A stretch of 64,000 bases of DNA from Chrysoperla carnea (GCF_905475395.1 NC_058337.1:6250983-6314982); one strand, 5' to 3'. Positions 35,703-48,013 are shown, counted from the stretch's first letter. Program-made: numbers and translations. Notes: generated by a model from the letters alone, not told the origin.

Positions 35703-36225
35703 ACTTCTATGAAAGAGGTTGATTTAAGTTTAAAATCATGCATTTTATTATCATTGATCATTTTTATAATATATAGGATATTGTTGTCCATATAAAACAA
35801 CCAACCATCGGTAGCGCATTTGATACAGCGGTGGGCTTAAGACACTAAAATCAATAGTAATCCATGTGTTGCTGGTTTAAATATGACTCGAAGAAATCTA
35901 ATTTAAAAAAAAAATAAAGTGAATAAATCTGCTCATGTTTTTGTGACAATCACATAAGTATTTTATTATAATATTTATAAGTGGTAGAACCAATAAAAAA
36001 AAAAGATTGTTTAAAACTATGTTGCATTAAAAACAACAATATTTGAAATTTGTTAGACAGTATATTTCTTTCATACAAACATCTCATGTATTTCTGTCAA
36101 CTTCACCACTCAACCCCGTACGGTGGTTGTATCACATTCGTGGCCCCATACGCTATTTTTGATCTCGCGATGAGGTTGAGACAATCTCATTTCGGTTGAT
36201 ATCAAAAAATTTTTTTCCAGTGAAG
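35703..36225 (+). repeat. dispersed repeat, partner at 49.74-50.09 kb
   Basis: The left part (TCTATGAAAGAGGTTGATTT and TCATGCATTTTATT) and the right part (GGTTGTATCACATTCGTGG to GATCTCGCGATGAGG) both recur in order at 49740-50090. The middle, about 35770-36125, is not shared. Confidence 0.65.
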
Positions 36226-37014
36226 TAAAAACAAAGTCTTTTTTATTAATCAAATAAATACATCTATGGTACAAGAATTAAAAGAAACATTCAAAAAATT
36301 CAAACCAGTTTAGAGGTAGTTAATAGTAGCTTACACAACACTATCGCCAACATTCACAACAAATTACCAAGAAACTTTCTAGAACTAAGCAATAATCAAC
36401 CGAAGAACAACCTTAAAACTGATTGTTGGAGACAATTACTTACACTTTGGGCAGTTTCTACTAACATATAGTTTATAAAATAATATTGACTTGTTTCAGG
36501 CTCATAAGTGGAGTAAATTTTACATTTCTACATTTGTAACATTAATCGATATAAAGAGAATCATATTAATAATAATAATTATTATTTTTATTGTCTACTT
36601 GTCCTAAATGACTCATAAATGTTTCTTAAAATCTTAGTTAAATTCATACTTTTTTATGAATTAAACTTGAAAATTTTGGTAACATATTCTTTGTTCTGGG
36701 AGTGATAATAGTTAATGATACTCCCGGTATAGGAAAATGTATCTACATTATAGATGATACGATGGAGCAGACTGAGGGCGGTGAAGGTTAATAAGGTACA
36801 AGTTATTTTACAGTACACTTTTCACAATTCTCATTTCATCTATTATTTATAAGCCATATACTTAGTACAGTAAAAGATGTAACAAATGTCAGCTCATTAA
36901 AGAAAATGAAATAAACCGCTCCCTTTTTGCTAAAACCTATTGTAATGCGTTTCTTAGGTGTTAAATATCATTCGTAAACCAAGAGTTAGTTGAGTTCAAA
37001 AATTAATATTATTA
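36226..37014. other. intergenic, nothing recognised
   Basis: AT-rich single-copy-looking sequence with an (AAT)n tract at about 36570. No coding frame or element ends. Confidence 0.45.
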
Positions 37015-37587
37015 ACAAGTGAAAACAAACAATTGACTGAGTTAATTGTTGAAATACCATGCATAGTCAGTGTTGATTTCTTTATTACATTACACATACA
37101 AACATGTGACACATACATAACTGATAATCAAGTATAGTACATATTATAAAATTTCCGCCTAATTGGCGCCCTCACGGCCTCACGGGTAAACAGTGATGTT
37201 TACGAAAAAATGTTTCAAACAAAAGTTTTTTATTTTTTTATAAGGAACAATTTTTAAATTTAAACTTTTGTTCTAGCTCTAACGGTTTACAAAATGGGTC
37301 CTACAGACCCAAGACCCAATTGACCTATGATGCTCATTTACGAACCTGACCTCACTTTTTACGTCCTGAGTACGCTGTAAAAATTTCAGCTCGATATATT
37401 TTTTCGTTTTTGAGTTATCGTGTCCACAGACAGACGGACGGACGGACGGACAGCCGGAAATTTATTAATTAGGTGATTCTATGAACACCTATACCAAAAT
37501 TGTTTTCGTAGCATCAATATTTTTAAGCGTTACAAACTTGGGACGAAACTTAATAACTATGTATATTTCATATATACATGGTATAAA
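37015..37587 (-). mobile_element. Family A copy A12, first of a tandem triplet
   Basis: Full length, AACAAGTGAAAAC to CATGGTATA. Carries a private 9-bp duplication giving CTCACGGCCTCACGGG, shared with A13 but not A14. Followed by a 395-bp spacer that is repeated after A13. Confidence 0.92.
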
Positions 37588-37981
37588 AATCAGGCTTTTT
37601 ATCCCAAATTGGTGCGTTGGTGCTCGTACATTCTTAATTATCAATTTATTGTTTTTTAATAAATAGAATCATTTGTTAATTGATGATTTACGAATGATAT
37701 TTGACACCTCGAAAACATATTCTATAAGGTTTTTACAAAAAGTGAGCGGTTTATTTCATTTTCCTTAATCTATTACATGTTTGACTGTACTAGTACAACT
37801 ATTGATCTAAAAAAATATAAATATTATATGATTAGGCTGAATAGATTCGGAATTGAATAAAATATTAATAAGACCAATAAAAATCGTCCAAAGAAAAAAT
37901 GTATACAAAACTAATAAAAGAGCGAAAATCAATTATTACATGTATTACTTATTGCTAAAAAAAAATTAAAACCAATAAAAA
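37588..37981. repeat. spacer of 967-bp tandem duplication, copy 1
   Basis: The spacer appears identical by eye to 38555-38948. It has no coding content; the short frames that begin in the element and run into it are not genes. Confidence 0.88.
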
Positions 37982-38554
37982 ACAAGTGAAAACAAATAAT
38001 TGACTGAGTTAATTGTTGAAATACCATGCATAGTCAGTGTTGATTTCTTTATCACATTACACATACAAACATGTGACACATACATAACTGATAATCAAGT
38101 ATAGTACATATTATAAAATTTCCGCCTAATTGGCGCCCTCACGGCCTCACGGGTAAACAGTGATGTTTACGAAAAAATGTTTCAAACAAAAGTTTTTTAT
38201 TTTTTTATAAGGAACAATTTTTAAATTTAAACTTTTGTTCTAGCTCTAACGGTTTACAAAATGGGTCCTACAGACCCAAGACCCAATTGACCTATGATGC
38301 TCATTTACGAACCTGACCTCACTTTTTACGTCCTGAGTACGCTGTAAAAATTTCAGCTCGATATATTTTTTCGTTTTTGAGTTATCGTGTCCACAGACAG
38401 ACGGACGGACGGACGGACAGCCGGAAATTTATTAATTAGGTGATTCTATGAACACCTATACCAAAATTGTTTTCGTAGCATCAATATTTTTAAGCGTTAC
38501 AAACTTGGGACGAAACTTAATAACTATGTATATTTCATATATACATGGTATAAA
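37982..38554 (-). mobile_element. Family A copy A13, chimera of A12 and A14
   Basis: The left end matches A14 (CAAATAATTGAC, TTTATCACATT) where A12 has CAAACAATTGAC and TTTATTACATT. From the CTCACGGCCTCACGGG block on it matches A12. This is what an unequal crossover between two flanking copies leaves behind. Confidence 0.9.
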
Positions 38555-38948
38555 AATCAGGCTTTTTATCCCAAATTGGTGCGTTGGTGCTCGTACATTC
38601 TTAATTATCAATTTATTGTTTTTTAATAAATAGAATCATTTGTTAATTGATGATTTACGAATGATATTTGACACCTCGAAAACATATTCTATAAGGTTTT
38701 TACAAAAAGTGAGCGGTTTATTTCATTTTCCTTAATCTATTACATGTTTGACTGTACTAGTACAACTATTGATCTAAAAAAATATAAATATTATATGATT
38801 AGGCTGAATAGATTCGGAATTGAATAAAATATTAATAAGACCAATAAAAATCGTCCAAAGAAAAAATGTATACAAAACTAATAAAAGAGCGAAAATCAAT
38901 TATTACATGTATTACTTATTGCTAAAAAAAAATTAAAACCAATAAAAA
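38555..38948. repeat. spacer of 967-bp tandem duplication, copy 2
   Basis: Same sequence as 37588-37981 by eye, implying a recent duplication. Confidence 0.88.
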
Positions 38949-39505
38949 ACAAGTGAAAACAAATAATTGACTGAGTTAATTGTTGAAATACCATGCATAG
39001 TCAGTGTTGATTTCTTTATCACATTACACATACAAACATGTGACACATACATAACTGATAATCAAGTATAGTACATATTATAAAATTTCCGCCTAATTGG
39101 CGCCCTCACGGGTAAACAGTGATGTTTAGGAAAAAATGTATCAAACAAAAGTTGTTTAATTTTTGATAAGGAACATTTAAACTTTTGTTCTATCTCTAAC
39201 GGTTTACAAGATGAGTCCTACGGACCCAAGACCCAATTGACCTATGATGCTCATTTACGAACTTGACCTCACTTTTTACGTCCTGAGTACGCTGTAAAAA
39301 TTTCAGCTCGATATTTTTTTTCGTTTTTGAGTTATCGTGTCCACAGACGGATGGACGGGCGGACAACCGGAAATGGACTAATTAGGTGATTTTATGAGCA
39401 CCTATGGCAAAATTTTTTTCCTTGCATCATTATTTTTAAGCGTTACAAACTTGGGACTAAACTTAATATATATACTATGTATATTTCATATATACATGGT
39501 ATAAC
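38949..39505 (-). mobile_element. Family A copy A14, third of the triplet
   Basis: Full length, lacks the 9-bp duplication of A12/A13 and has private changes such as GTGATGTTTAGGAAAA. Confidence 0.9.
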
Positions 39506-40110
39506 AAACAATTGACTTTGTTAATTGTTGAAATACCAGGTATAGAAAATACCGATTACGCAATCGTTTTTTTTTTTTAATCATGTAAGTAAAGAAAGAT
39601 AGCCACTATTGAGAGCTACATGTAAGTATATGTAACACACACGTAGCTGATATGTCCATATAACACATACTATATAATACGCTCCTTATTTGCGCCCTAG
39701 CGGATAAAAAGTGATATTTACTCAAAAATGTATGAACAAAAGTTGTTTATTTTTTTATAAAGAACATTTTTTATATTTAAACTTTTGTTATATCTCTAAC
39801 GGCTTACAAGATGGATCCTACAGATCCAAGCCCCAATGTTGCTCATTCAAGAACTCGACCTCACTTTTTAACGTCTTGAGCACGCTGTAAAAATTTCAGC
39901 TACCAAAAGTTGTTATTTTTTTAAAAGAAACATTTTTTGAATTTAAACTTTCATTCTGTCTCTAACGGTTTAAGAGATGGGTTCTACGGATCCAAGACCA
40001 AATTGACCTATGTTGCTCATTTACGAACTCAAATTCACTTTTTACGTTCTAAACACGCTATAAAATTCAGCTTGTTATCTCTTTTCGTTTTTGAGTTATC
40101 GTGATCAGTG
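39506..40110 (-). mobile_element. diverged family A relative A15, rearranged
   Basis: Begins AACAAACAATTGAC and GAAATACCAGGTATAG, then follows a subfamily-specific stretch (GATTACGCAATCG) also seen at 57308. The TTTTGTTATATCTCTAACGG block occurs twice (about 39780 and 39950), so it is partly duplicated inside. Confidence 0.75.
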
Positions 40111-40244
40111 TATCGTGTCAAAAGGGATTTTGTATCTTTACCCACGACGCATTTTTAATGATAGATATTAATTGATATAGAAGCAGTTTCTTTTTGAAAA
40201 TAAGACACTAATGATTTGTCACTTTTCAAAAAAAAATTTCATGT

Positions 40245-40600
40245 TTAAGGAGGGTGACTCGTCAGTAATAGAAAAAAATAAATTAGTAGATAATGCCCTG
40301 AATTTTTAGTATGTTATAGTTAACGAAATATATTATTGTATAAAACAAAAATTTGGGTATCTTACCGTTCAATTAAGAGAGTTTTTATTAATTAAAAATA
40401 CACTAAATAACATAACCTGTTATGAGGATGGTATGTTATTTAGTGTATTTTTAATTAATAAAAACTCTCTTAATTGAACGGTAAGATACCCAAATTTTTG
40501 TTTTATACAATAATATATTTCGTGAACTATAACATACTAAAAATTCGGATCCTTATCTACTAATTTATTTTTTCTATTATTGCCGAGGGACCTCCCTTAA
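40245..40600. mobile_element. TTAA-flanked near-perfect palindrome
   Basis: TTAAGG starts at 40245 and CCTTAA ends at 40600. Arms of about 150-165 bp are almost identical in their inner 110 bp (for example CTCTCTTAATTGAACGG on both sides) around a short centre (CCTGTTATGAGGATGG). Transcribed or single-stranded, it would fold into one long hairpin. No ORF. Confidence 0.85.
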
Positions 40601-40854
40601 TAGAAGAGTTTATAAACAAATAAAATATTGATATCGAAGTAAGAGTACCCAAACAATTAACTATGTCAGTTGTTATATCCCTTGTATATGTTTTTTTTTT
40701 TGACTGCATAAAATACTTGAAATATATATTACCAGCTCGACCCGTGAAAAATTTCGCTCCCGTAGTTACCTCAACCCGTGGCTAAAAACAACAAACAACA
40801 AATTTCGTAAGAAGTCAAAAGTCTTTAAATTAATATTAGGAGAACATATACTAA

Positions 40855-41100
40855 AAGTAGTGATTATATGTCTGGAGTATTAGGGGAGCATCTGTTAAAG
40901 CTTACATGTTTGTCTTATAAGCTTGTTATTTAAATTTATGATATTTTTTCGTTCAACTTATTTGTCTAGCGAGTTTTTTCCTAAGCGGTACATTGCTTGA
41001 AAATGAAGGGTGATTCATGGAATTTGATAAAGGAATAAGGAAGATAAGGGTAGGACAGAAAAAAACTTGCTAGAGTAATAATATATAAGATAAAACAAGT
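40855..41100. repeat. dispersed repeat, inverted partner at 26.5 kb
   Basis: Complement of parts of 26485-26690, including AAAGGAATAAGGAAGATAAG. Left limit uncertain. Confidence 0.55.
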
Positions 41101-41956
41101 TTATTTGTGTTGTGAGTTGTGACTAGTATTCGCTCCGTGCGTGAGATTCGTTTCCATGGTAACAATACACTACTATAATTATAGAATTGTATGGATGCAT
41201 ATATAATTGTATGGATTGCATTTAAGACTTACATTGAAAATTTAATATTATTGTCTCACAAATTTAAATAAATAATTATGATAATTTACATTTGAAAAAT
41301 AATATTTGTGCAATTTGATTTCTTATTTTCACAATTTTTAATGCAGTTTAATTAATTCGTGTTTTACAATAATTTTAATTTGACATTTCTATAACATTAA
41401 CATGTAAAGAACTGCAAATTAGTAATAACAGCCCCCTTTAACGCCAAAATTTTTCACTGGAAGCGCTGGCATCGATTTTATTGTCCCTACCATGACTACG
41501 TACACAACGAATATGTATAATAACGAACGTACTGTACTGTTAACAACTGTTCACAAATATGTTGACATAGGATGAAGTTTAATTAGAAAACGAACAAGAC
41601 GTATCTTAAGGGTATTATTATCCAGGTGGATATGGATATGGTTATGGATGTGGATGTAAATATACCTACAATACGTCTACACATTCTATTGTGTGTTTTG
41701 TGTTTACATTTCATCATCATCATAATATTATTTGGCTGTTGATTTCAGTTTTAGGGTGTACCTACTTCTTTTCTTGAAACTTGAAACATTTGACATCTAT
41801 AGGAAGGTAAATCAAATATACCTAAGACAAAAACACAACAAACCGTGATGGATTTACTGTGTAGTGGAATAACATACTGTTGAAATAAGTAAATTATTGT
41901 ATTTAATTTAACTACCCCAAGAAATGTTTCGATCGGGTACCCTAAACTCACACTTT
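41101..41956. other. intergenic, nothing recognised
   Basis: AT-rich with a GGATATGGATATGGTTATGG low-complexity run near 41630. No exon or element ends seen. Confidence 0.4.
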
Positions 41957-42255
41957 ATATATATATATATATATATATATTATAAATGTGAAAGTAAGGA
42001 TGTTTGTTTGTTTCTTTGTTTGTTACGCTTTCACGCAAAAACTAGCGAATGGTTTTTAATAAAACTGTAAAACAATAGCTCATACATTAGAATTTTCACG
42101 TGAGCTATAAATTGAATATCTTTGAGCTGCGTAAAACAATCTCTTCAAGTGTTATGGAAGGAGGATCAGTGATATCTAGAGAGGTTGAGGCTATAAAGCG
42201 GAGGTTTTTACTCTTAAGCCCAGTGAAGTGGGAGGGTATTAAGCTAATCCTGTAT
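41957..42255 (+). mobile_element. probable Helitron 5' part next to an (AT)n tract
   Basis: After an (AT)n run (41957-41981) comes TATTATAAATGTGAAAGTAA, then GTTTGTTTGTTTC and TTACGCTTTCACGCAAAAAC, the style of insect Helitron 5' ends like the one at 47474. No CTAG-type 3' end was located. Confidence 0.5.
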
Positions 42256-42656
42256 AAATAAGAATTTAGAAATTGAATGTAGTAATGTAGCTTTCACATT
42301 TTGTTTCTAGATACATTCATTCATATAATAATAAAGAACATGAAAACAAAACTTTACACAAAACAAATTGATGTTTTTACCTAAATCAATTGACTTGTAA
42401 CAAAATAAATTGAACATTGTGTTCTCTAAAAAAGTTTTGTTTACCATCAAATGAAAACATTCGATATGAGTGGGTAGCACTAAGTTTTTCGTCGTATCGT
42501 ATTTTCAAAATTAATTCTCAGTGGTAACCAACCCATTTCACTATTACATTTTATTAATTAGTTGATTTTTTTAAATGAAATTAAAACTTTTACTCCAGCT
42601 ATGGTTTCTGGAAATAAATTAGTGTCATACAAATTTAATCATCAAGTTTACTTTGT

Positions 42657-43307
42657 TTAAGGATGTATGAGCATGACAACAATGTTTGATTTAAAGGCTC
42701 AAAATTTGTTTGTAGGTAGTCTTTTACTCAAAGAATATGTGGTTAAAATTTCAGCTTAGGTAGGTATCCGTGCAAATTTTTAAGAAAAAAGTCATTAAAA
42801 ATCGATATAAAATACATTGGCTCTTATGGAGGAATCTCAAAAAACGACATATTTTGGAAGTTTTTGATAATTTTCATTTGGAATGAATGAAAACAAATTA
42901 AAAAAAAACTTTTTAATAGAAAGTAAACATATTAGCAATGAACTAGAAAAGAAAAAAACTAAGTGTCACCGTCCATATAAGGGATGTAAGAGCAGGGTAG
43001 ATTAAGGGTTGAAATTATTTTTATCTTATTTTCAACTTTGATGATGAATTTTGTTATAACTTCATGAATGTAGACGAAAAATAAGAATAAAATTTTTCGA
43101 TATGTGTCTTGGTTTTCGAAATATCGAAAGCTAAATAATTAAACAAAATTTTCAATTTTCGATATTTTGAAAATTAAGCCAGCTATCGAAAAATTTTATT
43201 CTTACTTTTCGTCTTATATCGTCAAGTGATAATATAAATTTATCATCGAAATTGAAAATATCTATTTTTAAATTTGTGCCCCCACTACCATGCTCATACA
43301 TCCTTAA
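42657..43307. mobile_element. TTAA-flanked MITE, copy M2, 643 bp
   Basis: Same family and order as M1 with the same 15-bp ends and TTAA borders at 42657 and 43304. The copies differ by only a few per cent by eye, so both moved recently. Confidence 0.88.
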
Positions 43308-43429
43308 GTAAAAAATTAGCACATAAAGACACTGTTAGTTAAGAACGCCTGTCATCTACTTAGCTGTCAAATTTGACGTGTGTACTAACTTTAAAAAGTT
43401 TACCTGCTCATAAACTACTAATATTGCCA

Positions 43430-43890
43430 TTCTAAAACCATGCTCACAGAAGCCTGTGAATAGGGTGTCCTTAGTCTCCCGTGAGGACAAAGCGTCACTG
43501 TCTTCTCTGTATATTATAAAAGTAGAATGTTTGCTTGCTATCACTATCTACTGCTTCATTCCAACTATCTACTGCTTCATTCCAACTATTTCTCGAAATC
43601 TATCGAATCGGTCCAAAGAGGCCTCAAAATCTAAGTTTGGTCAAGCCCTTTCGAATGGCACCAACCGCGATCAAATCGGACAAGCCGTTCAAAAGTTATG
43701 AGAGGTTTACATACACACACACACACACACACTCATACATACATACAGCCATACAGACACCCTCGCGGAAGTTGTCAGAGAAGCTTCCTGACACCTTAAA
43801 ATGTCGAGATCTGATGAAAACTCGATTTTGGCAAAACAGGGTGAAAACAATAACTTCCCTATTTTCTTAGCGGGAAGTGAAAAATACTTG
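43430..43890 (+). repeat. repeat with 21-bp tandem and (CA)n tract
   Basis: Contains two direct copies of a 21-bp unit starting ACTATCTACTGCTTC at 43544-43585, an (AC)n tract at 43711-43731, and a GGAAGTTGTCAGAGAAGCTT to CTTAGCGGGAAGTG stretch of transposon-like style. Frames that overlap here follow the repeat and are not called genes. Confidence 0.55.
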
Positions 43891-44114
43891 TCGCATAGCA
43901 TGTCCGTGTTAAAATACTTTGGGCATAGCATGCTTCACGTTATAGCTCTTCCAAGCTGTGACTGTACATCGACAGGAGGGCATGTTGAGAATCTATTCTT
44001 AACAAATTAGTTTTTTATGAGTTATCGGAAAATGTTTGTTTTGAACAATTGGAAGAATTCGATTAAATAATTGAATTGAAGAAAAAAAATCATACCTGTT
44101 ACTTAAAATAAAAA

Positions 44115-44680
44115 TTTATACACACCTGAATACACCCTTAACGTTTGACTATAAACACATACTTCAGACTACAGAGAATTTTTTACTGTATTAAATTACA
44201 GGAATTATTTTGTTATTTAAATATGTTCAGTATCAGCTACAGAATGTAAATGCATAAAATCCTAACAAAAATATATTAATTTTGGAACAAAATGTTTAAA
44301 ATAAATGTTTTAGAAAATTTGTAGATTTAAAAGTTAAGTAATCATTATTTTCTTGTTTAAACAAATATTAAAAGAAATATCGGTTTAATAAGCAATGAGT
44401 AAATCGTAATAGTCATATAAGTCATAAACGATTAGTGATACAAAAAAAAATTATTTTACAAAAAAGGTAGGTAATTTAATTATCTACAATAAAGGTAATT
44501 ACCTACAATAAAGGTAATTGGTCTAAACTCTTAAGGGCACGATTACTTTTGTAAGGATTTTGTGAATTTACATTCAGTACGTGATACTGCACCTATTTAA
44601 TTAAAAAAATAACTCCTGTTATTTAGTGCATTATGGACAAGAGTAACAAGCTTCTATATAACCTGTATTAACAGTTATTT
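44115..44680. repeat. degraded relative of the F1/F2 element core
   Basis: The right half (44370-44660) follows the middle of F1: ATAAGTCATAAACGATTAGT, GTAGGTAATTTAATTATCTAC and ATTCAGTACGTGATACTG. The left half carries part of it inverted near 44165-44270. About 220 bp before the complete copy F2. Confidence 0.65.
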
Positions 44681-44900
44681 TTGGAATGTTAACTTACTCA
44701 AAGTAATATTATTTGATTTCCGTTTTAAATTGTTAAATTTTATTTTATCACGATTTTACCTAAACTAACTATTTATTTGTACACATAATTTTAACATACA
44801 CACCTTATACATGATACACATGCACAGTCAATATTTTAGGTCACACTAGCCTATGGCCGATCGCTTCGCTGAAAGATTTGAAGTTTGCAGATTTATATAA

Positions 44901-45792
44901 TAGAGTAAGAGCCAGCGCCTGCCAGACATACGTTAAAGTATAAAAGCTGAATTTTTTTTTGCGTATTCTCACTGGTGTAGGGATCAATCTTTGGGGGCTA
45001 CAAACCTTGACTAACGGTTCCTTAGGTAGGTATCAGGTAATCAGGGGCGCAGTACCCGAGCTCTCTCACGTTAAAGTATAAAAGCTGAAATTCACACAGA
45101 GTGTTCAAATGACCATTTTAAGTCAATATTGAAAAAGACATATCAATCCATCCAACTAACATTAGAAGACATATCGGTCAAATATTCAATAAGTAAATCG
45201 TCCTAGTTGTATAAGTCATAAACGGTTAGTGATACAAAAAAAATTAGTTTACAAAAAAGTAGGTAATTTAATTATCTACAATAAAAGTTATTACCATTTT
45301 TGGTCTAAAGCGCACGGTTATGGAGATATAGCCTAAAACGGTTTTCCTTAAAATGGAGGCACTTCCCCCGCTTATTTTTGTAAGGATTTTGTGCTTTTAC
45401 ATTCAGTACGTGGTACTGGACATATTTAAATAATAAAATAACTCTTGCAGTGAAATAAGTTCATAATCATGGAAGAAAATGTAGATAATTGTGTATTTTT
45501 GCATTTGACCTTCTACCACGTCTGGGGGAGTGTTAGCCCCTTCGGATTGATCTGTCTTTTTCAATATTGACTTAAAATGGTCATTTGAACACTCTGTGTG
45601 AATTTCAGCTTTTATACTTTAACGTGAGAGAGCTCGGGTACTGCGCCCCTGATTACCTGCTACCTACCGAAGGAACCGTTAGTCAAGGTTTGTAGCCCCC
45701 AAAGATTGGTCCCTACACCAGTGAGAATACGCAAAAAAAATTTCAGCTTTTATACTTTAACGTATGTCTGGCAAGCGCTTGCTCTTAGTCCA
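44901..45792. mobile_element. 892-bp long-inverted-repeat element F2
   Basis: Almost identical to F1 over its whole length. Ends TAGAGTAAGAG and CTCTTAGTCCA; possible 3-bp duplication TAA at both flanks. Arms about 235 bp. Confidence 0.9.
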
Positions 45793-46451
45793 TAATATAA
45801 CTTTGCCGCGACCAAACAGATTATAGCCGTTGTGGTCGGGTGTATTTCACTCATGTAAATAATTGTACACAGAATCAATCCTCTGTCAATATTATTTTTT
45901 CTATTCTATGGAAATAGGTAGTTCTATATACATTATTTATGAAAATTAAACAATAATTATTTTAGGATTTACGAGCACCAAGGTAATTTTAAATAAAAAG
46001 CTTGATTTTTTTTAAATGAAGTTGGACTAAGTCTAAATAAATTTTAAAATTTTTGAGGAGGGGAGTATGCATTCAAACGTATGCATATTTGATATTAGTC
46101 TTATGTTAAAACGGTAGATGTATGACTGGATTGCGTATAAGTTTAGAAAATTATTGTACAAAATGAAAACAGTTTTAGAAGTTATTTGAACCGATTTTGA
46201 CTCATGAGTAGTTCAAACAACAGGTCATACAGCTTTACGCCTCCGTTATTTTAAGCACACTTTTTCAAATTTTGTAGTATTTTTCTTATATATATTTAAA
46301 TCACGCAAATTTATATCAAACATGAAACTCAATATACACACTAGAATAAAACTATTATAAAATTTTGTAATACAATGTTTTATTTTACCACAGTCATACA
46401 CAATTTTTGAACCCCACAATGTATACAAAAATAACTTTCGAAAATATTTCG
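45793..46451. other. intergenic, nothing recognised
   Basis: AT-rich sequence between F2 and the family A fragment; no coding character. Confidence 0.4.
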
Positions 46452-46527
46452 AACAAGTGAAAACAAACAATTGACTTAGTTAATTGTTGAAATACCATGC
46501 ATAGTCAGTGTTGATTTCTTTATCACT
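46452..46527 (-). mobile_element. Family A fragment A16, 3' end only
   Basis: About 75 bp of the 3' stem-loop end (AACAAGTGAAAACAAAC to TTTCTTTATCAC), cut off exactly where the retrotransposon fragment begins. Confidence 0.85.
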
Positions 46528-47050
46528 ATCTAGGTATACACCTTGATAGAAGACTTACTTGGCGTAAACACTTGGTCGAAAAGAAAACAGCTAAACTAGA
46601 AATTTTCTAATTTATACTGGCTCTTGGGTAAAAACTCTAAGCTATCATTGAACAATAAAGTGTTAGTGTATAAAACAATACTTAAACCTGTGTGGACCTA
46701 TGGCATTCAGCTATGGGGATGTGCTAGCAATAGTAATATCGAAATCCTGCAAAGATTCCAATCAAAAGTGTTGCGAACAATTAGTGATTCCCCCGTGGTA
46801 TGTACGTAATGACGATATTCACCGAAGTCTCGAAGTGACCACAGTGCGTGAAGAAACTGCGTGTTTCAGTGATAGATACCTGACACGCATTGAGCAGTAT
46901 CCAAACTCTGAAGTGATCAAGCTCTTGGACAAGTGTGACAGTGTGAACAGACTAAAGAGACAAAACGTGCTAGATTTAAAATTTAGGTTTTAACAGTCAT
47001 TGTGAACAGACTAAACAGACAAAATGTGCTAGATTTAAAATTTAGTTTTA
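46528..47050 (+). pseudogene. jockey-like RT fragment, frameshifted
   Basis: The reverse-transcriptase C-terminal part reads across three frames: YLGIHLDRRLTWRKHL near 46530; KVLVYKTILKPVWTYGIQLW at 46662-46721; then WYVRNDDIHRSLEVTTVREE near 46800. These are signature stretches of jockey-clade elements. Stops and frameshifts make it dead. A 45-bp segment with TGTGAACAGACTAAA is duplicated at its 3' end (46938 and 47001). Confidence 0.85.
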
Positions 47051-47473
47051 TTTAACATTATCACTAGATTAAGGCTATTCATATACTTAGTTTAAGCATA
47101 TTAAGGTGATCACCAGTGGGTAGATTACCGTTCAAGTTAACCTTTTAGTCACTAGATCTATTTATAGTTCTTTTAAGAACTGATAATAGAAAATTAGGAA
47201 TTAAAAAAAAAAATGCCTTGTCCTAACCATGAAAAGTAAAGATATGTTCAAAAAATTTCGATTTCGAAAATCGGACCCATTACAATAACTACTTATAGTG
47301 GGAAGTTGATAATAATATCAATGAATGCGCTACTCAATCAACTTTTCTATAATGTTCTGAAAAACTTTAGAATTTTTTTTAAAATTATAAGCATAAATGA
47401 TTGTAGTATTATTACTAAATATGTATTTTGTATGAATACACACACCAACATAAAACATAAAAAAAAATTGTAA

Positions 47474-48013
47474 TCCATACTCATATTATAAATACGAAAG
47501 TAACTCTGTCTGTCCGTCTGTTACTCTTTCACGCCTAAACGGCTGAACGGATTTTGATGAAATTTGGTATGTTGATAGATGATAAACTAGAAATGGTCAT
47601 AGGCTATAAATAATCACGCCATCGTTCTTAGGGGGTAGGCAGTAGGCAGATAACTAAATGGAGTTAGTGATTTTTAGTCGTTTTTGTTGGGACTTTTGCT
47701 CTTTCACGTCTAAACGGCTGAACAGATTTTGATGAAATTTAGTAAGGTAATAAATGGTTAGATAAAAACGGATATAAGATCAAAATGATCACGTCATCGT
47801 ACTTAGGGGGTAGGAAGTAGGCAGAAAACTGAATTGAGTTAGTGATTTTTTTATGGTTTTTGCTGGGAGTTTTGCTCTATCATGCCTAAACGGCTGAACG
47901 GATTTTGATGAAATTACTTAAGTGATAGATAGTAACCTAGAAAAGGATATGGAATATGGGGGGAGGGATGAAAGTGGGAATGTTGCCCAGCAAAGCGGGT
48001 AGTTCACAGCTAG
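47474..48013 (+). mobile_element. 540-bp non-autonomous Helitron
   Basis: Starts TCCATACTCATATTATAAAT after an A and ends CACAGCTAG before a T. The 3' region has GCCCAGCAAAGCGGGTAG. Inside, a unit with CTAAACGGCTGAACGGATTT occurs three times (about 47535, 47710, 47886). No ORF. Confidence 0.85.

Noticed and set aside
36380..36400. Second heat-shock-element-like stretch (GAAACTTTCTAGAAC)
   Set aside because: Spacing of the units is wrong for one pair and there is no TATA box or initiator nearby.
37481..38633. Two identical 61-codon open frames 967 bp apart
   Set aside because: They lie in the family A ends and duplicated spacer, and identity comes from the tandem duplication rather than selection on a protein.
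43356..44010. Several overlapping frames of 62-111 codons on both strands
   Set aside because: They follow a repeat with a 21-bp tandem and a CA tract; composition is that of the repeat.
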